DNA from: Perlabentimonas sp964490015
GTDB taxonomy: Bacteria; Bacteroidota; Bacteroidia; Bacteroidales; Tenuifilaceae
Direction of reading: 5' to 3'
Assembly: GCA_964490015.1 (NCBI GenBank)
Contig: CAZBBA010000008.1
Location: 20,114 to 84,113, forward strand
DNA: 64,000 bases
Positions 25,347 through 35,060 of this stretch are shown in pieces; positions within the stretch are counted from its first letter, which is position 1, and every line of letters begins with the position of its first letter. The notes beneath the pieces were generated by a model. The model did not search any database, was not told where the DNA came from, and saw only the letters and a program-made list of their open reading frames with translations. A program made the translations under genes and the position numbers.

Positions 25347-28268
25347 TTACATCGACATAAGGGCTTCCCAAATAATCTCTACAGGGTGTTGCGCTTCCCG
25401 TTGGGTTCCGTCCTTAATCTGGTGCCTACAGCTGGTGCCGGGGGCGGAGATACTCACGTTTTGAGGTGTTTTTCGGACCTCGGGGAAAAGAACGAGTTCG
25501 CCAACCTTTACCGATAGCTCGTAGTGCTCCTTCTCGTAGCCAAATGCGCCAGCCATTCCACAGCATCCGCTGGGGATTTCGATAACGCTGTAGTTCTGGG
25601 GAAACGAGAGCATGGCCTTGGTTTGAGCGGTTGATGCCACGGCCTTTTGCTGGCAATGGCCATGCAGCTTTATCTCCCGTTGGGCATGGGTGAACTGGCT
25701 TTGGGTAATGCGACCAGCCTCCACCTCGCGCATGAAAAACTCCTCGAATAGCAGGCAACTCCTCGATAGCTCAACGGCCTTGGGTTTTAGCGAATCATCT
25801 ACTAAATCGGGATACTCGTCCCTAAAGCTAAGGATTGCCGAGGGTTCGAGCCCAATAAGGGGCTCGTGGGGTGAGATAATATCGGCTAGCTTTTCCACGT
25901 TTCGGTTTGCAATTCGCCGGGCTGTGTTGAGCAGTCCCTTGGAGATGTAGGTGCGTCCACTCTCGGAGATATTGGGGATTATCACACTATAGCCCAACTG
26001 TTGAAGCACCTCGATGGCCTTAATGCCGATTGGGGTGTCGTTGAAGTTGGTGAACTCATCGGCAAACAGGAATACCCTTGGGCCACTAGATGATTTGCCC
26101 TTGTTGCGATGCCATCGCTTAAGCGTGGTTTTGTGCATCAAAGGGAGCTGACGCTGGGGTGCAAATCCAAAGGCTTTGGTCATTAATCCCTTGGTGACAG
26201 AGTTTTTGAGGAAAAAGTTGGTGACGCAGGGGACTATTTTACCTATGGCGTAAATACGCGTGATATTAGCAATAAGCCAGCTGCGCAGGGGTACACGATG
26301 CGATATGTACCACTGGTGCAGGAATTCGGCCTTAAGCTTGGCCATATCGACACTGGAAGGGCACTCGTTTTTACAGCCCTTGCACGATAGGCATAAGTCC
26401 AGAATATCGTATATCTCCTGATGGTTAAAAGGATTCTTTTTATCGCTATTGGTTATGAACTCCCTTAGTATGTTAGCTCTGGCCCTAGTGGTGTTGGCCT
26501 CGTTGCGCGTTGCCATATAGCTTGGGCACATGGTTCCCCCGGCCAGCTCGGTTTTTCGGCAATCGCCTGAGCCGTTGCACTTCTCAATCGCCCTAAGAAT
26601 TCCTCCAACCAGGGAGAAATCCATGGTGGTGGTAAAGCTGGGCTCGGTACGACCGGGGACATAGCGTAAACTGGTGTTGTTGGGTGGGGTGTCGACAATC
26701 TTATTGGGGTTGAAAATTCCCTGAGGATCCCAGGCGGATTTCATCTCTTTCATCAACCCATACACTTTTTCACCTACCAAAACTGGGATTAGCTCTCCCC
26801 TTAAACGGCCATCGCCGTGCTCGCCGCTCATGGAGCCGCGATACTTTTTCACCAGATGCGCGACCTCGAATGCGATGGTTCGGAATAGCTCAACATCGCC
26901 CTTATCCTTGAGGTTTAGAACGGGTCGGAGGTGTAGCTCGCCGCTGCCAATATGCGCATGGTACACACAGTCGAGGTTGTGATTGGCTATGATTTTGCCA
27001 AACTCATCCATATACGCAGGCATATCCTCCACATCGACAGCAGTATCCTCGACCAGCGAAACGGGTTTGGCATCGCCCTCGATGTTCGAGAGCACACCAA
27101 GTCCCGCCTTGCGAAGAGCCCACACCTTTCCAATATCGGAGCCCCAAATTACCGGGAAGTGGTAACCATAGCCTGCCTTGCGCATTTCAGCTTCCAGCTG
27201 ATGGGCTAGAGCATCGATCTCCTCCCTGGAATCGCGGGCAAACTCAACGATTAGGATTGCGCCCGGATTGCCCTGAATGAAGAACCGGTTTTTGCGTTGC
27301 TCAATATTCCCCTTGGTGCACTCCAGAATCATACTATCCATCATCTCCACCGCACCGGGGTGATACTTTAGCGCAATAAGGTTGGCCTTGAACGCCTCCT
27401 CGCGCTGGGCCAGGTGGACGCAAACCAACGCCTTGTGCTTTGGAGGAAGTGGAACTAAGTTCAACTTTATCTCGGTGATAAAGCCTAGCGTACCCTCGGA
27501 ACCTGCTATAAGGTTGCAGAAATTAAATGGATTGGGGTAGCTGCCGAATGCATTGGATTGAGCCAGCAGGTCGAGCGCATAGCCTGTATTCCGTCGCTTG
27601 ATTGTGGGTTTTGGGAACTGATCGAGTATCTCAGCCCTATTGTGGTCGTTGGATAAAATCTTATTTACTTGACGGTAAATATCGCCCTCGCGGTTAGACA
27701 ACTTCAGCTTTTCGTCAAACTCGGGTTTTGTTAACGCGCCAAACTCGTACTCATTGCCATCGTCGAGGATCATTTTTACGGAGAGGGTGTGGTCGCGAGT
27801 GCTGCCGTAGATAATTGAGTGCGATCCGCAGGAGTTGTTGCCAACCATACCACCCATCATGCATCGGTTGGAGGTTGAAGTTTCGGGGCCAAAGAAAAGC
27901 CCGTGGGGCTTTAGGAACATGTTTAGCTCATCGAGGATTACGCCGGGTTGAACAATAACCCAGCTCTCGGCAGCATTTAGCTCTACTATGTTATTCCAGT
28001 ATCTTGAGAAATCGACCACAATGCCCTTACCCACCACCTGTCCGGCCAGCGAGGTGCCAGCTGTTCGTGCTGTTATGGGAATTCCAGTTTGCTTGGCAAA
28101 GGCTACTAGAGCCTTTAGGTCGGCTTTGGAATTTGGAATGGCAACCGCATCTGGAATCTCGCGGTAAGCCGAGGCATCGGTGGCGTACTGTAGTCGGGTT
28201 GAGATATCCCAATGTAACTCTCCATTCAGCAGTTTTCGGAGCCTTTCGAGATGATGATGCGGAACCAT
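25347..28268 (-). CDS. FAD-linked oxidase / iron-sulfur dehydrogenase fusion (GlcD-GlcF, YdiJ-like)
   Basis: This 973-residue protein joins a FAD_binding_4 domain (about residues 40-200; PITARTAGTSLAGQVVGKG), a FAD-oxidase C-terminal domain (about 285-520; HAHIGSGELHLRP), a ferredoxin-like segment (LCLSCKGCKNECPSSVDM, near 625) and CCG-type cysteine-rich domains (ending near CCGMAGAFGYEKEHY). Enzymes of this build oxidise D-2-hydroxyacids such as D-lactate or D-2-hydroxyglutarate and pass electrons to quinone or an electron-transfer flavoprotein. Length is close to E. coli YdiJ. It stands alone on the minus strand between repeat-rich spacers. Exact substrate uncertain. Confidence 0.9.
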   Translation of the reverse strand: MVPHHHLERLRKLLNGELHWDISTRLQYATDASAYREIPDAVAIPNSKADLKALVAFAKQTGIPITARTAGTSLAGQVVGKGIVVDFSRYWNNIVELNAAESWVIVQPGVILDELNMFLKPHGLFFGPETSTSNRCMMGGMVGNNSCGSHSIIYGSTRDHTLSVKMILDDGNEYEFGALTKPEFDEKLKLSNREGDIYRQVNKILSNDHNRAEILDQFPKPTIKRRNTGYALDLLAQSNAFGSYPNPFNFCNLIAGSEGTLGFITEIKLNLVPLPPKHKALVCVHLAQREEAFKANLIALKYHPGAVEMMDSMILECTKGNIEQRKNRFFIQGNPGAILIVEFARDSREEIDALAHQLEAEMRKAGYGYHFPVIWGSDIGKVWALRKAGLGVLSNIEGDAKPVSLVEDTAVDVEDMPAYMDEFGKIIANHNLDCVYHAHIGSGELHLRPVLNLKDKGDVELFRTIAFEVAHLVKKYRGSMSGEHGDGRLRGELIPVLVGEKVYGLMKEMKSAWDPQGIFNPNKIVDTPPNNTSLRYVPGRTEPSFTTTMDFSLVGGILRAIEKCNGSGDCRKTELAGGTMCPSYMATRNEANTTRARANILREFITNSDKKNPFNHQEIYDILDLCLSCKGCKNECPSSVDMAKLKAEFLHQWYISHRVPLRSWLIANITRIYAIGKIVPCVTNFFLKNSVTKGLMTKAFGFAPQRQLPLMHKTTLKRWHRNKGKSSSGPRVFLFADEFTNFNDTPIGIKAIEVLQQLGYSVIIPNISESGRTYISKGLLNTARRIANRNVEKLADIISPHEPLIGLEPSAILSFRDEYPDLVDDSLKPKAVELSRSCLLFEEFFMREVEAGRITQSQFTHAQREIKLHGHCQQKAVASTAQTKAMLSFPQNYSVIEIPSGCCGMAGAFGYEKEHYELSVKVGELVLFPEVRKTPQNVSISAPGTSCRHQIKDGTQREAQHPVEIIWEALMSM

Positions 28269-28832
28269 GTTCTTAATTTTTCGGATTTGGAATGATCTGT
28301 AAAAGTATTGATTTTACGATTAGTTGGGAGCTAGGAGGGGGATTTTTGTTTTTTGTGGTAGATATTTCAAATAAAATACAAAAACACAGACCTGCCTTTT
28401 CGGCAGGCAGGGACACATCTTGCCCCGCCAGAGGCGGGGGAGACACAGAAACACAGAGGCACATCTTGTCCCGCCAGAGGCGGGGGAGACACAGAGGAGC
28501 AACTTGCATCGCCGGTGGTGGGGGAGGTGCAGACCTACCTGTCGCCTGTCTGCTCTATCTAACCCTAGAAAAAATCCCAACCCCAATCCACATAGCCCTT
28601 CCAGCCCAAAAACCTTTAAAGAGAGGGCTCAAAAAAAGCATTTTTACCAAAATTACCACACGCGCTACAATAGTAGTATTTATAAGTCTTTTAGAGAAAT
28701 AGTATTTTATCTGTATTTTTTCATTGGCTTAAATTTGATAAGTATATAGGGGTTACTTAACTTTGGGTAGGATATTGGGGAGTTAGTAGGTGTAATTTTT
28801 TTAATTCTGTAATATGGTAGTGTTATAAGTAA
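28269..28832. other. non-coding spacer with CCCGCC palindromes
   Basis: Open frames in this stretch are by-products of GC-rich repeats. It includes CTGCC-TTTTC-GGCAG at about 28391-28405, two near-identical 36-nt elements, a third diverged one, and an AT-rich tail leading to the cassette-like region. Confidence 0.7.
28414..28533 (+). repeat. CCCGCC palindromic element, three tandem copies
   Basis: Copies at 28414-28449 and 28460-28495 share CACATCTTGYCCCGCCAGAG followed by GCGGGGGAGACACAGA; a third at about 28502-28533 is diverged. CCCGCCAGAGGCGGG forms a hairpin. Related copies lie at 13721-13752, 13851-13884 (minus) and 41611-41640 (plus). Confidence 0.8.
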
Positions 28833-28842
28833 GTTGTAAAAC
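28833..28842 (+). repeat. left core of cassette-like unit 1 (GTTGTAAAAC)
   Basis: These ten bases are the exact reverse complement of GTTTTACAAC at 29322-29331, which opens the palindrome after the first cassette gene. This is the relationship expected between the two ends of one integron-type cassette. Confidence 0.55.
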
Positions 28843-28863
28843 ATTGTAAGAAACATTAACAAA

Positions 28864-29229
28864 ATGAAAATTATTGAAGGATTATATATCGCTTTTTACA
28901 GATTTTCAAATTTTTTTAGGAAAAATGTTCCTGGCTCAATTTTTTATCATGAAAGATTTGATAGCATTATGATAATGAGTTTTTTGGCAATGTTCAATTT
29001 TTCAAGTATATGGATGTTATTGGAATTGAAACCAATAATTACAACACATCAATTTGACTTTTTTTTAGGATTTATACTATTGGGAGGACTCAATGTTTTA
29101 TATTTTGAAAGGAAACAGAAATACAAAGAATTGATAATAAAATATAAAGATGAATCCTTCTTTTTTCTTGGATGGATTTATGGAGTTGCCAGTATAGGAT
29201 TCTTCATTTATTTTCATTCAAGAAATTAA
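28864..29229 (+). CDS. small membrane protein of unknown function (cassette 1)
   Basis: This 121-residue protein has three hydrophobic segments (about residues 36-55, 64-84 and 98-118). The aromatic-rich composition and AT-rich codons differ from the chromosomal neighbours. The gene starts 31 bases after the left core at 28833 and ends 93 bases before palindromic site 1, so it fills one cassette-like unit. No known family recognised. Small membrane proteins of unknown role are common cassette cargo in integrons, which makes a defence, stress or transport role conceivable, but the sequence itself gives no direct evidence. Confidence 0.6.
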   Translation: MKIIEGLYIAFYRFSNFFRKNVPGSIFYHERFDSIMIMSFLAMFNFSSIWMLLELKPIITTHQFDFFLGFILLGGLNVLYFERKQKYKELIIKYKDESFFFLGWIYGVASIGFFIYFHSRN

Positions 29230-29321
29230 ATATGGATTTGCAAATTGAGCCTTTAAGACTTTTTGAAAATTAAAATTATAGAATGCAAAAGGATCAAAAT
29301 AAACTGAAAGACAAAAACAAC

Positions 29322-29460
29322 GTTTTACAACAAAGGGTATACCCAATGTGGGGGATTTCTAGACATTCCAACGGTTTCGCTCGCATTGGGCGTCCTTATC
29401 GGGGGATAAGGACGCTGGCCCCGAACTCCCCCACTGGGCACACCCCCAGCCGTTGTATGC
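29322..29460 (+). repeat. attC-like imperfect palindrome, site 1
   Basis: The left end is GTTTTACAAC (29322-29331) and the right end GTTGTATGC (29452-29460). Arms pair as TACAAC/GTTGTA and GTGGGGGA (29348-29355)/TCCCCCAC (29427-29434). A perfect inner 11-bp hairpin (GCGTCCTTATC, loop GGGG) spans 29390-29415. The frame that is open through this region is not a believable gene. Confidence 0.8.
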
Positions 29461-29553
29461 AATGCAAAAAAGACAATTGGACAGTGCAACAGTAATATAG
29501 ATTTTTTGGATCTACATAAGACAGGTAATCTTTTTAATTTAATTGAAAACCTT

Positions 29554-32500
29554 ATGAAAGCAAAATTCAACATTCATAATTTAATCGATTTTAATGAATT
29601 AAATCAACTCCTTGAGGGATTCAAAAAATCAACCGGAATTGAAACCGCTATTGCAGACCTTAATGGAATAGTATTATCAAAATCAGGAGGGAAGGAATTT
29701 TATACCCAGTATCACAGCATTAATCCTTTTGATTCAAACAACACCTTAATCAGCAATATCGTATTTCCCACTGAACACGGAAGTGAAGAGAAATATCATT
29801 TTTTTAAATGTTCAAATGGGTTAGTTGCTGTTGCTATTCCAATCAGTATCAATGGAGAACCTTTTGCTAACCTGTTTGCAGGTCAGTTCTTTATGGAAGA
29901 ACCCAATTGGGGGCATTTCAAAGAACAGGCTATGGAATATGGCTATGATGAACAGAAATATCGCAATGCAATCGCTCAGTTGCCTGTTGTTTCGGAGGAA
30001 AAAGTCAGGAATGCTTTAGACATACTGATTAATATGATTGAGTCATATATTGCCTCCGCGTGGCAAAAATCGGATAATCTCACTACTGATTTTGGTGAAA
30101 CAGATGAAACTTTAATTGCCATACAGGAAAATTATCGTATCCTCTTTGAAACCTTGCCACTGGGAGTAATTCATCAAAATGCCGCGGGTGAGATTATTTC
30201 AGCCAATCCTGCTTCTCAGGAGATTCTTGGTATCACGATGGATCAGATGAGAGGCAAAACATCGATGGATACCCGATGGAAAATGATTCACGAAGATGGG
30301 TCGGAGGTCCCGGGTTCAGAACATCCGTCTATGATCGCTCTAAGCACCCGGGAAAAAGTCGGACCTGTAATAAGAGGAGTTTTTATTCCCGAAAGGCATG
30401 AATATGTGTGGCTTTCTATCACTGCAATTCCATTGTGCAGACCGGGAGAATCAACTCCTTATCAATCCTATTCAATATTTCAGGATATTACACTTACCAA
30501 AAAGAGTGAGCAGTTAATTGAAGAACATCGTCAACTGTTGGAAACAGTAGTACATCATCTCCCTGTGGCAATTAATGTGCTTTCAGGCGATGATTTCAGG
30601 ATTGAACTGGCTAATCCTGTCTATCGGGCCATTGCACCCGGTAAAGAAATGACAGGACTCACCTGGGAAGAGTTATGGCCGGAAACCGGTCAGGAGTTTG
30701 CACAAATCTGCAGGCGGGTTATAGAAACCGGTGAACCATTTAAGGTGTTGAATCAGCACAATACTATTCGCAGGACACCTGACGGGCCAATTGAAGACAC
30801 CTATTTCAGCTGGGAATTACACAGAATTAAACTCCCCGGAGATAAAGGATGGGGCTTATTGGGCTCGACCTGGGAAACCACAGAATTGGTGAAAGCAAAC
30901 ATTCGTTTAAAAAAGGTGCTGGATGCCGAAAATGTTGGCGTAATGTTTTGGAATATTGAAACTGGTATTTTAGTCGATGCCAACGAAACATTCCTGGAAA
31001 TGATGGGGTATTCCCGGTCTGATATTGAAGAACGGTGTTTTACATGGCAGAAGTTTACTCCTGAAGAGTATCATGACATTAGTCTAAATGAAATTGAAAA
31101 ATTTAAAAGCGTTGGGCGTGTTGGTCCATATGAGAAGGAGTATTACTGTAAGGATGGTTCAAGGAAATGGTTCCTTTTTGCAGGCAGTTCTCTGGGAGGA
31201 AATGAGTGCGTGGAGTTTTGTGTTGATATCTCGGACAGAAAGATTATTGAGAAAGAATTGGAGCAAAAGCAAATTCTTATTAACGAAATGGGTAAGGCTG
31301 CCAGGGTTGGTGGTTGGGAGTTTGATGTAGAATCAGGCAAGGGAACCTGGACCGAAGAGACTGCAAGGATTCACGACTTAGATCCCTACGATTCAACAAA
31401 TGTTGATATAGGGCTTTCATTTTACAAACCCGAATCGAAAGTTATTCTGAAAAAAGCAATAAAGAAAGCTATTGAAAACAAAGAGCCTTATGACCTCGAA
31501 CTGGAGATAGTTTCTGCCATTGGAACAGAAAAGTGGGTTCATACTATCGGAAAACCAGTAATCGAGGATGGCAAAGTTGTGAAGATGAGGGGCTCATTTC
31601 AGGATATAACTGAACGTAAAAAAGCTGAAATATCCTTGTCCGAATCTGAGACGCGATATAGGTCTCTTTTCGAGAACATGAATGCCGGCTTTGTGCTTTT
31701 TGAAGCTGTTACAAAAAAGAATAATCAGGGTGATCTTATTATTTTGGCTGCAAATAGCCAATTCGAAAAAACAACCGGGTTAGTTACAAAGGATGTTATA
31801 GGTCAGCCCCTGTCACAAGTTTTACCAGGTATTGAAAAGGATAAAGCAGATTGGATTGGTAAATATTCAAAAGTAGCGTTTACTGGCAAACCGGAGAGCT
31901 TTGAGCAAGGCTCGGAGTTGTTGGGATATTACTACTCTATCTCAGTTTTTCAGGCAGGTCCAAATCAGTGTGCCGTTACTTTTATTGATATTACTGAGCG
32001 TAAAAGAAATGAAATTAAGCTTAGGGAAAGCTATGACCTGATACGTATTGCTGGTGAGAAGGCCAAATTAGGGGGGTGGGTTGTTCTGGTGGATGAGAAT
32101 CTCATGTATTGGTCCGATGAGGTGGCGGCAATACATGAAACGCCTTTAGGCTATTCGCCACAGGTAGAAGAAGGTATTAAATTTTATGCCCCCGAATGGC
32201 GAGATAAAATTATTGAAGTTTATGGCAAATGCTTACAGGATGGCATCCCTTACGATGAAGAGATGGAGATAATTACTGCCACCGGTAAACGCATTTGGGT
32301 GCGTACCATAGGTGAAGCCATAAGAAACGAAAGTGGAAAAATTTATAAAATTCAGGGTGCATTTCAGGATATTACTCTAAAGAAAATAGCCGAAGAAGAA
32401 CTTCGAAAAAGCAAACACGACCTGGAAGATTTTTTTGAGAATGACATTTCGGCAAACTATGTGGTTTCCACTTCAGGCGAAATTTTAAACTGTAACAAGA

Positions 32501-34815
32501 CTTTTTTGACCCTGTTCGGCTTTAAAAGCAAAGCGGATGTAATAGGTTTTGATATCACTTCATTATTCAGGTACCCGAATAAGCGGTTTATAATGCTTAA
32601 CAAGGTCAGAGAACAGGGAAAAGTTGAAAATTATGAAGTCGAATTTGTTTCAGCAGATGGCAAGGTAATTTACGCAATGATTAATGCTATTGGTATTTTT
32701 GATAAAAACCAACAACTTGAGAAAATCAGGGGTTATGTGATTGATATTACCAACAAAATTTTAGCAGAAGAAGAGTTAAGAAAACATGAACAACTTCTTT
32801 CATCGGTAATGGATACTCAGCAGGAGTTAATTTGCAGATTTTTGCCCGATACCACTCTTACTTTCGTAAACAAAGCATATTGCAACATTTTTGGAAAGAC
32901 AGAATCTGAACTCATAGGGCGAAAGTTTTTGGAAGTGGTACCCGAATCAGATTGGGATGATATAACATCGAAACTAAATAGTTTCAACAAGAAAAATCCT
33001 AAAATAACCTTTGAATCCCATGCAATAAAAGCTGATGGTTCAATAATATTAATTGAATGGACTGATGTCGCTATTTTTAATGAAGAGGGTAAAATAGTGG
33101 AATTCCAGTCAGTAGGTCGTGATGTTACCGAGCAAAAACAAACTGCAAAAGAATTGCTATTTCTTTCTAACTTAAATGAAATATTGAGGAAAATCGCTGT
33201 TGATTACCTTAATTTACCAGTTTCAGAAGTTAACACCTTTATTACAAAGTCGTTGGGAGAGATAGGGAAATTCATAAAGGCCGACAGGGTTTATATCTAT
33301 GATTATAACTGGCAGTTACATACCAGCTCAAACACTTATGAATGGTGTGAAGATGAAATAGAACCACAAATTGAAAATTTACAAGACGTTTCTTTGAATG
33401 ACGTACCTCATTGGTGGAATACACACAAGCAAGGATTACCACTAATCATTGAAGATGTTATTGCTCTTGATGAGTCAGATGTTGTTCGGCAGATTCTTGA
33501 GCCACAAGGAGTAAAAAGTCTGATTACCATTCCAATAATGGATAATGGGCATTGTTTAGGATTTGTGGGTTTAGATTATGTGCAAGATTATCATAACCCT
33601 TCAAAAAGAGAAAAAGATGTGCTGTTTGTGTTTGCCGATGTTTTGATAAATATTAGGAAACGCACAGAAAGTAACATGGATCTATTAAAAGCCAAAGAAA
33701 AAGCAGAAGAAAGTGATAAATTGAAAACAGCTTTTATCAACAATATTTCCCATGAGATCAGAACCCCTCTGAATGGAATATTAGGTTTTGGACAAATCAT
33801 TTCCGAGTCAGAATTATCAAAAGAAAAGCGAAGTGAGTTTTTTAAAATCTTAGAAAAGTCTAGTACACGTTTAATGAACACTGTTGATGATTATATGGAT
33901 ATGGCGATACTGGTTTCAAACACAATGGAAGTAAACAAGACAAAATTTGCACTGGAGTCTGTTCTTGTTACTTTGGCAGAAAAAATGAAAAACTTGTGTT
34001 CAGATAAAAAGCTGGAGTTAAAACTTGAAGCACCTATTGAGTTTGGAGATGTTACGGTTAATTCTGACCCCGAATTAATAAAAAAAATTATTGAAAAATT
34101 GGTAGATAATGCAATTAAATTTACAAATGAGGGGAGCATCACCCTCGGTTATTGTGAAAATCCAAACAATATTGAAATTTTTGTAAACGACACTGGAATT
34201 GGAATAGAGGACGATAAGCTTGACTTAATTTTCGAAATGTTCAAACAGGCAGATGTTTCCATGACACGAGGACATGAAGGAAGCGGACTTGGTTTAACAA
34301 TTGCCAGAGGAATGGCTTCACTACTTGGCGGCACACTAAATGTTACCTCTAAAATGGGTGCAGGTTCAACATTTACCCTTACGTTACCGATTGAAGTTGA
34401 GAATAAGGTCGGTTTAGAAGACATTTTACTTACAACATCCCAAAAAGGCATGAAAGAACCGCTCATCCTGATTGCCGAAGATGATGATTTAAATTTTCTG
34501 TATCTGGAGGTTTTATTAAATGAATTGAATTACAAACACATACATGCTGTTAATGGGAACGAGGCAGTAGATTTTTGCAGAAAGAATGCAGACATTTCTC
34601 TAATTTTAATGGATATCAAAATGCCTGTGATGACAGGAGACGAAGCAACTAGGCAAATACGAGAATTCAGGCCTGAATTACCAATTATTGCAACAACTGC
34701 ATACGCTCAGACAGGAGACGGACATCGCTTTCTTGAAGCCGGTTGCAACGACTACCTTCCAAAACCAATTACAAAAGAAAAATTGGAGGCAATAATCAGG
34801 AAGTACATCAGTTAG
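29554..34815 (+). CDS. giant soluble hybrid histidine kinase: PocR, 8 PAS, GAF, HisKA, HATPase, REC (cassette 2)
   Basis: This protein of about 1753 residues is counted from the ATG at 29554; a TTG 48 bases upstream is also open but lies outside the conserved start. Approximate order: PocR sensor (1-165), eight PAS domains (190-315, 322-445, 449-562, 577-685, 699-815, 832-940, 952-1067, 1078-1192), GAF (1206-1365), HisKA with phospho-His in SHEIRTPLNG (about 1400), HATPase (DNAIKFTNEG about 1518; GSGLGLTIARG about 1575) and a receiver with Asp in LILMDIKMP (about 1687). PAS 4 and 6 are a closely similar pair (GGWEFDV / GGWVVLV). No membrane segment or DNA-binding output is present, so phosphorelay must continue elsewhere. 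AT-rich, and flanked by attC-like sites 1 and 2. Confidence 0.92.
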   Translation: MKAKFNIHNLIDFNELNQLLEGFKKSTGIETAIADLNGIVLSKSGGKEFYTQYHSINPFDSNNTLISNIVFPTEHGSEEKYHFFKCSNGLVAVAIPISINGEPFANLFAGQFFMEEPNWGHFKEQAMEYGYDEQKYRNAIAQLPVVSEEKVRNALDILINMIESYIASAWQKSDNLTTDFGETDETLIAIQENYRILFETLPLGVIHQNAAGEIISANPASQEILGITMDQMRGKTSMDTRWKMIHEDGSEVPGSEHPSMIALSTREKVGPVIRGVFIPERHEYVWLSITAIPLCRPGESTPYQSYSIFQDITLTKKSEQLIEEHRQLLETVVHHLPVAINVLSGDDFRIELANPVYRAIAPGKEMTGLTWEELWPETGQEFAQICRRVIETGEPFKVLNQHNTIRRTPDGPIEDTYFSWELHRIKLPGDKGWGLLGSTWETTELVKANIRLKKVLDAENVGVMFWNIETGILVDANETFLEMMGYSRSDIEERCFTWQKFTPEEYHDISLNEIEKFKSVGRVGPYEKEYYCKDGSRKWFLFAGSSLGGNECVEFCVDISDRKIIEKELEQKQILINEMGKAARVGGWEFDVESGKGTWTEETARIHDLDPYDSTNVDIGLSFYKPESKVILKKAIKKAIENKEPYDLELEIVSAIGTEKWVHTIGKPVIEDGKVVKMRGSFQDITERKKAEISLSESETRYRSLFENMNAGFVLFEAVTKKNNQGDLIILAANSQFEKTTGLVTKDVIGQPLSQVLPGIEKDKADWIGKYSKVAFTGKPESFEQGSELLGYYYSISVFQAGPNQCAVTFIDITERKRNEIKLRESYDLIRIAGEKAKLGGWVVLVDENLMYWSDEVAAIHETPLGYSPQVEEGIKFYAPEWRDKIIEVYGKCLQDGIPYDEEMEIITATGKRIWVRTIGEAIRNESGKIYKIQGAFQDITLKKIAEEELRKSKHDLEDFFENDISANYVVSTSGEILNCNKTFLTLFGFKSKADVIGFDITSLFRYPNKRFIMLNKVREQGKVENYEVEFVSADGKVIYAMINAIGIFDKNQQLEKIRGYVIDITNKILAEEELRKHEQLLSSVMDTQQELICRFLPDTTLTFVNKAYCNIFGKTESELIGRKFLEVVPESDWDDITSKLNSFNKKNPKITFESHAIKADGSIILIEWTDVAIFNEEGKIVEFQSVGRDVTEQKQTAKELLFLSNLNEILRKIAVDYLNLPVSEVNTFITKSLGEIGKFIKADRVYIYDYNWQLHTSSNTYEWCEDEIEPQIENLQDVSLNDVPHWWNTHKQGLPLIIEDVIALDESDVVRQILEPQGVKSLITIPIMDNGHCLGFVGLDYVQDYHNPSKREKDVLFVFADVLINIRKRTESNMDLLKAKEKAEESDKLKTAFINNISHEIRTPLNGILGFGQIISESELSKEKRSEFFKILEKSSTRLMNTVDDYMDMAILVSNTMEVNKTKFALESVLVTLAEKMKNLCSDKKLELKLEAPIEFGDVTVNSDPELIKKIIEKLVDNAIKFTNEGSITLGYCENPNNIEIFVNDTGIGIEDDKLDLIFEMFKQADVSMTRGHEGSGLGLTIARGMASLLGGTLNVTSKMGAGSTFTLTLPIEVENKVGLEDILLTTSQKGMKEPLILIAEDDDLNFLYLEVLLNELNYKHIHAVNGNEAVDFCRKNADISLILMDIKMPVMTGDEATRQIREFRPELPIIATTAYAQTGDGHRFLEAGCNDYLPKPITKEKLEAIIRKYIS

Positions 34816-34859
34816 TTTGAGAAAAGGTGATTAAGACTCAAAAGAATAAAGCACATGAC

Positions 34860-34992
34860 TATAACATCATGTATAAAACACTGGGGCGTATGTAGTTAGT
34901 TGAAGCATTCTGCCCCGCATCAGCTTTTGTGTCGGCAGACAGGGACGAAGCCCGCAATCCCCAACGTTTCATACATGTAACCGTTGTGTGTA
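34860..34992 (+). repeat. attC-like imperfect palindrome, site 2
   Basis: The left end is TATAAC (34860-34865) and the right end GTTGTGTGTA (34983-34992). Arms CATGTATAAAACACTGGGG (34868-34886) and CCCCAACGTTTCATACATG (34959-34977) pair with few mismatches. The middle holds CGGCAGACAGGGAC, related to GGCAG-type palindromes elsewhere in the window. Confidence 0.8.
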
Positions 34993-35060
34993 AGTTAAAG
35001 ACTTGAGTCTTGCAAAAGAAGAACTCACAATTTGATAATAAAAAAAGGACAATACGAAAA

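Noticed and set aside
28292..28749. Overlapping frames on both strands
   Set aside because: They are produced by CCCGCC repeat units without stops; no protein-like features.
29283..29495. A 70-codon open frame across site 1
   Set aside because: It runs through the palindrome; its composition is dictated by the hairpin arms and it has no start signals.
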